Shown piece after piece: positions 1 to 4,664 of a stretch of DNA of 36,997 nt (the first letter of the stretch is position 1; every line of letters begins with the position of its first letter). The position numbers and the translations under genes are program-made. Origin of the DNA: an uncultured Anaerolineae bacterium. GTDB taxonomy: Bacteria > Chloroflexota > Anaerolineae > CG2-30-64-16. The stretch spans positions 1-36,997 of the forward strand of contig CAKZKT010000149.1 in NCBI GenBank assembly GCA_937124585.1, written 5' to 3'. The notes beneath the pieces are model-generated. The model saw nothing but the letters and a program-made list of their open reading frames with translations, had not been told where the DNA came from and ran no database searches.

Positions 1-105
1 CGCGCCATTCAGGCCGAACATCAACGCAATCTCCTGGTCTGGCTCGAAGACCAGTTCCGGTCGGGCATCACTGCTGAACAGCTCTATGCCCGCCTACCAG
101 CATAG
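1..105 (+). CDS. 3' tail of an unidentified ORF, cut by window edge
   Basis: An open frame enters from the left edge and stops at a TAG at 103-105, giving 34 residues ending in ITAEQLYARLPA. The stretch is charged and probably helical. I do not recognise it. It is in a different frame from the transposase remnant that begins 22 bases later, so it may be an earlier part of the same decayed element or the end of an unrelated gene. It could also be chance open frame; the missing upstream sequence would settle this. Confidence 0.25.
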   Translation, partial: RAIQAEHQRNLLVWLEDQFRSGITAEQLYARLPA

Positions 106-127
106 TAACAAAGTGCAAAGATAGTGA

Positions 128-535
128 TACCTGGTCGACCGTGGCTTCGGTCGTCTGAAAGGCAAACCTCTGTCGCTGACACCGATGTACCTGCATAGCG
201 ATACCCGTGCCACCGGCCTGATCCATCTGCTTTCGATTGGACTACGTATCCTTACTTTGATCGAATACCAGGCGCGCACAGGGCTGGCTGAACGCCAGGA
301 GAAGCTGGCTGGTTTGTACGCTGGAAACCCCAAACGTACCACTCAGCGACCGACCGCTGAAGCCCTGCTTACGGCCTTCAAGGGCATCTACCTGTCCACA
401 GTTACGATTGGAGACCAACTTCGCCGTCATGTGACGCCACTTTCGGCACTTCACGAGAAAATCCTATCCCTACTGGACTTCCCAGTCGATATCTATAGCC
501 AGTTGGCCGAGGAATTCCCTGGACCGGCCGGCTAA
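128..535 (+). pseudogene. C-terminal remnant of an IS4/IS1634-type transposase
   Basis: The frame reads YLVDRGFGRLKGKPLSL, then a TPMYLHSD stretch and an AGLYAGNPKRTTQRPTAEALL segment. This is the usual C-terminal end of DDE transposases of the IS4/IS1634 group. Residues upstream of base 128 are lost to a TGA at 125-127, so only about 135 residues remain and the first two catalytic aspartates are absent. At the place where the family has the catalytic Glu of the Y-R-E-K signature (normally VERGF) this copy has Asp (VDRGF). It is therefore a dead fragment. An in-frame ATG at 185 could start a 116-residue peptide, but nothing suggests it is a functional gene. The matching inverted end of the element was not found. 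Confidence 0.8.
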
Positions 536-587
536 ATGACCGAACCATGAGTCCAAAGTCCAAGATTTCTCCAGATACCCTGTGATT

Positions 588-1376
588 TCATCCGAAGATC
601 AAGATTACCAGCAGGCTGATCGTCACAACCACGCCGTTCAGCAGGTTGTGTGCCAGGATCGGCCCGACCAGGCTGCGCGTCCTGACGAACAAGAATGCAT
701 AGAAAAGCCCGAAGATGACGACGGTCACCTGTTGCAGCCAGTTGAAATACGTGATCCTGAACGGATTCAACTCAAAATTGACGTGCCCGAACATGAAGCA
801 TACCGTCACGACGATCACCGCCAACGTGACGTTCGTCTTCTCGCCGTAGCCGAGTTTCCGGCCCAATGCCAGCATGGACGTGATGACCAGCGAGCGGTAC
901 AGGATCTCCTCGCTGGTGCCCGAAAGCAAAACCTGAAAGAGAAAGTGGTCCCCGAAATTAGCCGCCGAAAGGGGAAACGGGAACGGGGCCGGTGTCGTGC
1001 CCGACAGCATCATCGCCGTGGCAATGCTGCCTTGCAAGATGAACCAGGCCCCGCAGAACTGCAGCACCCGCTTGACGGCATAACGCCACTGATTGGTGTT
1101 GAAGCCAAAGTTGGCCAGCGAGAGGCGCAATGCCTTGGCCAGCGCCAGGATAACGGCGAACGCCAGCGCGGCCTGAAACACATGGTGCAGGGTGATGTAC
1201 AAAAAGGCGCCGTCGGGGTCAAGCCGGCTCCAGGCCGGATAGATCCTCCCGGCAAGGGCAAACGACACATCGCTGATAACGCGAGTGACCACCAGGAACA
1301 GGCCCGCCAGGCCGAGAAGCGCCACCGACCTGCCGAGAACAGCCGGCAGCGCGTTTGGTTTGAGCGTTGCGTTCAT
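588..1376 (-). CDS. CPBP-family intramembrane protease (Rce1/Abi-like)
   Basis: The 262-residue polytopic membrane protein carries the three CPBP (Abi, Rce1-like) signatures: EEILYR at about 156-161 (EExxxR), FMFGH ending at His198 (FxxxH) and AHNLLNG near the C terminus (HxxxN/D). In studied relatives these residues form a glutamate/histidine site inside the membrane that cleaves membrane-anchored substrates; others act in bacteriocin immunity or protein scaffolding. The ATG at 1374-1376 was chosen because GGGGAG lies 5-6 bases before it; upstream in-frame codons lack a ribosome site and would run into the neighbour. It is the last gene of a minus-strand group, 41 bases after the preceding membrane-protein gene. 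The substrate is unknown. The family call is firm. Confidence 0.85.
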   Translation of the reverse strand: MNATLKPNALPAVLGRSVALLGLAGLFLVVTRVISDVSFALAGRIYPAWSRLDPDGAFLYITLHHVFQAALAFAVILALAKALRLSLANFGFNTNQWRYAVKRVLQFCGAWFILQGSIATAMMLSGTTPAPFPFPLSAANFGDHFLFQVLLSGTSEEILYRSLVITSMLALGRKLGYGEKTNVTLAVIVVTVCFMFGHVNFELNPFRITYFNWLQQVTVVIFGLFYAFLFVRTRSLVGPILAHNLLNGVVVTISLLVILIFG

Positions 1377-1417
1377 TTTTACTCCCCGCATTGTCGCCAG
1401 GTCTGTAACCCGCTGCG

Positions 1418-2305
1418 TCACACGTTGTACACGACGTTGGAAAGATTGCGGAAAGACGAGATCGTCAGGCCAATAGCGAACGCACCCATTACGATCCATG
1501 AGCCGATCATGCCAATATAGACCCCGATAGGGAAGACAATGCCGGCCAGCGTCTGACTGGCGGTTTGCGCAAGCACGACGACGCCGTTCATGGTGCAGAA
1601 CACCAGCATCGGCGTCGCAAGCAGGTACCCCAATGGCTGGCGTCGCAGCAAGGCGACGCCGGTGATAATGGTCGCGGGCATGATGACGGCCGAGTCAAAA
1701 CCGTGCGTGAACAGCGTCGTGTAAGGCCCCAGGAGCTCGGGCGCCTCACCGTGAAGCAAAGGGCCGACCAGTTCGCTCATCCAGAGCAAAAACGTAACGA
1801 CGCCGGTCACACAGACAAAAAGCGCCATGCCGCGATGGGGAAAGCCCGGCAGTATGCGCCGGGCCAGCGCCTGCGCATCGAACGTGGTCAGTGCCACGAT
1901 CACGGCAAAGAGACTGGCAGAAAACAGGGCCGCGTAAACCAGAAACAGGGAATTGAATGCGGCGCCAGCGAGCATCGAAATGCCATAGTAGAGAAAGTAG
2001 AACAACAATCCGATCATGATGAGCGCCGCATTGGCTGAGCCGCGCCGGTAACGCCAGTAGCAAACCGTCAACAGCGGCAAGCCGATGATCAACAATGCGG
2101 CGTCCGCACCCCTGAATCCAGCCCCCGCAACACGCGTGTCGTTTTCGTACAGACCCAGTCCATACATCTCGACGGCCTGCCCGCGCACGGTGGTGAATGT
2201 GAACGGACCGTCGCCGCCAGGCGCGAACAGACCTGCGCCTGCGGCGATGAGCGCCAGCAGCGCAATCAAAGGTACAAGCCAGGTCAAAGTGGTTCTACGC
2301 CTCAT
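1418..2305 (-). CDS. polytopic membrane protein of unknown function
   Basis: This 295-residue protein starts with a short basic MRRR segment and has about seven or eight hydrophobic helices: one N-terminal signal-anchor-like helix, an extracytoplasmic loop of roughly 50 residues, then a bundle with FLYYGISM and MNGVVVLAQ segments. I do not recognise a named family. The start at 2303-2305 is supported by GGGAG seven bases upstream and by an 11-base overlap with the end of the nitroreductase gene, which implies translational coupling. Longer frames up to 2371 would lie inside that gene. Co-transcription with a Tat-exported nitroreductase and a CPBP protease suggests a role at the membrane in the same process, perhaps as quinone or electron partner, but that is inference only. 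Confidence 0.7.
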   Translation of the reverse strand: MRRRTTLTWLVPLIALLALIAAGAGLFAPGGDGPFTFTTVRGQAVEMYGLGLYENDTRVAGAGFRGADAALLIIGLPLLTVCYWRYRRGSANAALIMIGLLFYFLYYGISMLAGAAFNSLFLVYAALFSASLFAVIVALTTFDAQALARRILPGFPHRGMALFVCVTGVVTFLLWMSELVGPLLHGEAPELLGPYTTLFTHGFDSAVIMPATIITGVALLRRQPLGYLLATPMLVFCTMNGVVVLAQTASQTLAGIVFPIGVYIGMIGSWIVMGAFAIGLTISSFRNLSNVVYNV

Positions 2306-3443
2306 CTTTGTACTCCCATAGCAAGATCTGTTCGACAGGCCGCCGCAAAGATTTAGGCAAAGGATCGGCATAGCCGAAGCGCACCAACAGTTGCTCGATT
2401 ACGCCGGACAGGCCCAGGGCGCTGCCGAACTGGCCGCGCCGAACGGCGACCTCGATGGGTTGGTTCAGGAAGGCCGACTTGATGTCCAGCGCGGTCATCT
2501 GCAAGTGCAAGGCCAGCCGCTCGTAGACCTGGCCGACGCGCACCCAGGCGGCCTTGCCCTCCCCGGTCGAGGCGATGACCAGCACGCCGGCCGAGCTCGC
2601 CAGCTTGGCCGCGTCCGCGTCGGCTTGTTGCTGCGGCTTGGTCCCGGCCACAAACATCCGCCCCAGCCAGCCCGGCACTTCGGGATTGCCCGAACAGCGC
2701 GAATAGAGGCCGTCGCGCGTGGCCAGGGCGGCCCGCTGGTTGAAACGCAGCCAGTGAATCAGCTCGTCCACGAACGCCTTGTCCCCATACTGACTCAGGT
2801 TGCCCTGCCGGACGTACTCCTGCACCTGCGCCATGTCGCCGGCCGCGGTGACCGGCCGCAGCGTCACGCCCGGCTCCAGGGGCGTGGACAACACCCGGTC
2901 GAGGTCGGCCGCTGCGACGGGCCGGCCATCGTAGGCCGAGCGCGTGTTCTGGCGCCGGGGGATAGCGTCGAACAGGAGGCCGGCCTGAGGCGTATCGGCC
3001 GCAAGCTGTACGCGGATGACGTCGGCCGCATCGGGGTAGGTCACTTCGGCGCTGTACCTTGCCGCACGCGCGGCCACCAGCAGGTTTTCCAGCGCGCAGC
3101 CCAGGCTGATCCACAGCTCGCGGTCGTGGGGGTCCACCACCGGCAGACGGCGGCTGTAGTCGGGGTGGATCTCGATGGCGTCCTGGCGGACGGCGAATTT
3201 CCAGGGCTGCGTGTTGTGCCCGTTCGCGGCCAGCGTGGCGTAGCGGACAAGTTCCTTCAGGTCGGTCGGCATTGCTCTTTCCTCTCCAACAGGCTGCCAG
3301 GTCTGCGCGGCCTGGCCGGCGTAGTCGAGCCAGGGCGCATATTCGGCCAGCGCGTAGCCGCCTACCGCGGTGACACCGACGGCGGCGGTCAGCCGCAGGA
3401 ACGCACGGCGGGTCAGGCGGGGGTGTGGTGTGGTGTTGGTCAC
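2295..3443 (-). CDS. Tat-exported nitroreductase-family protein (Acg-like)
   Basis: The 382-residue product begins with a twin-arginine signal (LTRRAFLRLTAAVGVTAVGG), so it is predicted to cross the membrane folded and with cofactor. The mature part opens with an AANGHNTQPWKF motif, the FMN-contact segment of the Acg-like branch of the nitroreductase superfamily, followed by two tandem half-domains (PRRQNTRSAYDGRP; later IASTGEGKAAWVRVGQ). Acg-like proteins bind FMN but have lost classical nitroreductase activity in at least some cases. GTG at 3441-3443 is preferred because AGAGGA lies eight bases upstream; the alternative TTG at 3461 has no clear ribosome site. It lies directly downstream of a Tat-exported flavodoxin and overlaps the membrane protein after it, suggesting an extracytoplasmic flavin-based electron relay. 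Confidence 0.8.
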   Translation of the reverse strand: MTNTTPHPRLTRRAFLRLTAAVGVTAVGGYALAEYAPWLDYAGQAAQTWQPVGEERAMPTDLKELVRYATLAANGHNTQPWKFAVRQDAIEIHPDYSRRLPVVDPHDRELWISLGCALENLLVAARAARYSAEVTYPDAADVIRVQLAADTPQAGLLFDAIPRRQNTRSAYDGRPVAAADLDRVLSTPLEPGVTLRPVTAAGDMAQVQEYVRQGNLSQYGDKAFVDELIHWLRFNQRAALATRDGLYSRCSGNPEVPGWLGRMFVAGTKPQQQADADAAKLASSAGVLVIASTGEGKAAWVRVGQVYERLALHLQMTALDIKSAFLNQPIEVAVRRGQFGSALGLSGVIEQLLVRFGYADPLPKSLRRPVEQILLWEYKDEA

Positions 3444-3468
3444 GGTGGCATTCCTCTGCAATGATATT

Positions 3469-3518
3469 GTAGGGGCGGCGTGACCCCGCCCAGGGGGGCG
3501 AGGAGACCTCGCCCCTAC
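3469..3518 (-). repeat. imperfect palindromic intergenic element overlapping a stop codon
   Basis: A 50-base element bounded by GTAGGGGC and GCCCCTAC, with nested GC-rich inverted segments, fills the gap between the flavodoxin and nitroreductase genes. Its outer arm contributes the TAG that ends the flavodoxin frame (3515-3517). A related element with the same GTAGGGGCGG edge lies at 4233-4276. The form suggests a small non-autonomous palindromic repeat family; its copy number elsewhere cannot be judged from this window. Confidence 0.6.
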
Positions 3519-4162
3519 GCGGCCAATGCCGCCGGCACCCAGCCTCGGATCTGCGCCCAGTCGCGGTGGTCCGCCTCGACGGCCTTCACCATCCCGGCGA
3601 TGAGGCGGTCGAGGAAGGAGAGGCGGCTGAAGTCCATCTTGCCCTCGAAATAGACCTCCTCCGCGCCGTTCAGCAGCGGCCGGACGGCGTTCAGGTAGGC
3701 GTGACGGGCGGTGCGGCTGGCCTCGTCGTCGCCGGTGTTGAGCATGTGCACGGTGAAGAGCGCCACAGGCACCGCATTGAGCGTGGCCTGGTTGGCCTTG
3801 ACGAAGTCCACTGCCTCGGGCAGCCAGTTGCCCATGCGGATGGCGCTGCCCAGCACCACGGCTGCGTAGCCGGCGAGGCTCGGCTTGCTCTTGACGGGCT
3901 TGACGTCCACGGTGTAGCCGCGGGCGGACAGGGTTTCGGCAATGGCGGCCGCGACCTCGGCGGTCGAGCCGGCGCGGGTGGCGTAGGTGACGAGAACACG
4001 GTTGTTCATGGTGGGTTCCTCTCCGAAGGTGAGTTCAGGCGTCTCGACCGCGGGCGTGCGGGTGGCCGCCACGCCCAGGCCAGAGCCGGCCAGCGCCATG
4101 CCGACCACGGTCAGGCCGGCGGCTTTGAGAAAACGACGACGGGAAAGTGTTTGGGTTGGCAT
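3515..4162 (-). CDS. Tat-exported flavodoxin-domain protein (HemG-like fold)
   Basis: The 215-residue protein has a twin-arginine signal (LSRRRFLKAAGLTVVGMALAG) followed by a flavodoxin domain that starts at MNNRVLVTYATRAGST. The YATRAGSTAEVA segment is the FMN phosphate-binding loop, and VVLGSAIRMGNW is the second flavin-contact loop, as in flavodoxin_5/HemG-type proteins. Flavodoxins are normally cytosolic, so a Tat leader is unusual and implies an extracytoplasmic flavin carrier. The ATG at 4160-4162 has GGAGG four to five bases upstream. A second ATG (4007-4009) exactly at the flavodoxin domain start is preceded by GAGAGGAACCCACC, a plausible internal ribosome site, so a leaderless cytosolic form may also be made. 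It ends on a TAG supplied by a repeat element. Probable partner: the nitroreductase just downstream. Confidence 0.8.
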   Translation of the reverse strand: MPTQTLSRRRFLKAAGLTVVGMALAGSGLGVAATRTPAVETPELTFGEEPTMNNRVLVTYATRAGSTAEVAAAIAETLSARGYTVDVKPVKSKPSLAGYAAVVLGSAIRMGNWLPEAVDFVKANQATLNAVPVALFTVHMLNTGDDEASRTARHAYLNAVRPLLNGAEEVYFEGKMDFSRLSFLDRLIAGMVKAVEADHRDWAQIRGWVPAALAA

Positions 4163-4232
4163 GATACCTCCGTTATTTGTGTCGGGCGCAATGGGCAGAT
4201 GCCATCTGCTCCTACCACCATCCCCCACCCTC

Positions 4233-4276
4233 GTAGGGGCGGACGGCGTCCGCCCTATCGGCGTCCGCCCCGGCAC
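4233..4276. repeat. GC-rich palindromic element related to 3469-3518
   Basis: The segment contains GGCGGACG-G-CGTCCGCC, an eight-base perfect dyad at 4238-4254, flanked by a TAGG/CCTA extension and followed by a second copy of the right arm (GGCGTCCGCCC). It begins with GTAGGGGCGG like the element at 3469. It occupies most of the 129-base gap between the small-protein gene and the flavodoxin gene; transcribed as RNA it would fold strongly. Confidence 0.55.
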
Positions 4277-4291
4277 GCCAAGCGATCATTT

Positions 4292-4525
4292 TCAAACCAC
4301 GGTCTCCAGGGCCAGGATGGTGCAGCCCAGGTTGTGCAGGTGCCGCACCAGCCCCACGATGCCGGACTGGTCGGTATGGATGTCAGACAGGCAGGCAGCG
4401 TCGCCTTGGTGGGCGAGGAGCGTCCCCGCCGGGCAGTACGCGGCCACGAACTCCTCGTCCACCTGCCCGCGCAGGGTGATGCGGTAGGTTCGCGGATCGT
4501 CCGGCCAGTTGGTGTGCGCTGTCAT
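4292..4525 (-). CDS. small conserved-looking protein, function unknown
   Basis: A 77-residue soluble protein with no membrane segment. The pattern is YRITLRGQVDEEF near the N terminus and TDQSGIVGLVRHLHNLGCTILALE at the end. The end resembles short Chloroflexota and actinobacterial proteins that finish in a VDQAALHGLLxRIRDLGLPLLSV-like helix; this resemblance is from memory and unchecked. The start ATG (4523-4525) has GAGGAGG five bases upstream and is well supported. It is the first gene of the minus-strand redox group and sits immediately below a strong dyad at 4573-4600, so it may be co-regulated with the flavodoxin and nitroreductase. No catalytic motif is visible; two Cys and four His are present, which leaves metal binding possible but unproven. 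Confidence 0.65.
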   Translation of the reverse strand: MTAHTNWPDDPRTYRITLRGQVDEEFVAAYCPAGTLLAHQGDAACLSDIHTDQSGIVGLVRHLHNLGCTILALETVV

Positions 4526-4572
4526 GGTGTCCTCCTCGCGTTTCGCCCTCAGTCTACACCGGGGAAAACAAA

Positions 4573-4600
4573 AACGGACTACATGATGATGTAGTCCGTT
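4573..4600. promoter_or_regulatory. 12-bp perfect dyad, probable operator of the redox operon
   Basis: AACGGACTACAT, four bases GATG, then ATGTAGTCCGTT form a perfect 12+4+12 inverted repeat. A third half-site, GATGTAGTT, follows at 4611-4619. The dyad lies 48 bases upstream of the small-protein start and within reach of a weak -10 (TAGACT on minus, 4550-4555). Repeated half-sites argue for a protein-binding operator rather than only a transcript hairpin, although the dyad could also help terminate the regulator gene upstream. The binding factor is unknown. Confidence 0.5.
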
Positions 4601-4622
4601 GGCTGAAAAAGATGTAGTTATC

Positions 4623-4655
4623 ACGTGCCAGGCACTTCATAAGTGCCTGGCACGT
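4623..4655. repeat. 15-bp-arm palindromic repeat, family A
   Basis: ACGTGCCAGGCACTT, three bases CAT, then the exact reverse complement of the arm. The same arm occurs at 5966-5998 inside the downstream-read regulator gene, and a variant (13-bp arms) occurs four times at 12070-12258. Here it begins ten bases after the stop codon of the regulator gene on the minus strand, followed at distance by a T-run (4604-4608), so it could act as a transcription terminator or 3' stabiliser. Confidence 0.8.
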
Positions 4656-4664
4656 TGCTTGCGG

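Noticed and set aside
2391-3464. 357-residue plus-strand frame
   Set aside because: Antisense to the nitroreductase gene, which has a Tat signal and FMN motif; the plus frame shows no domain.
4623-4655. Classical intrinsic terminator of the regulator gene
   Set aside because: The stem is fine, but the T-run is about 14 bases away and the same sequence occurs as a repeat elsewhere, so it was listed as a repeat with possible terminator function.
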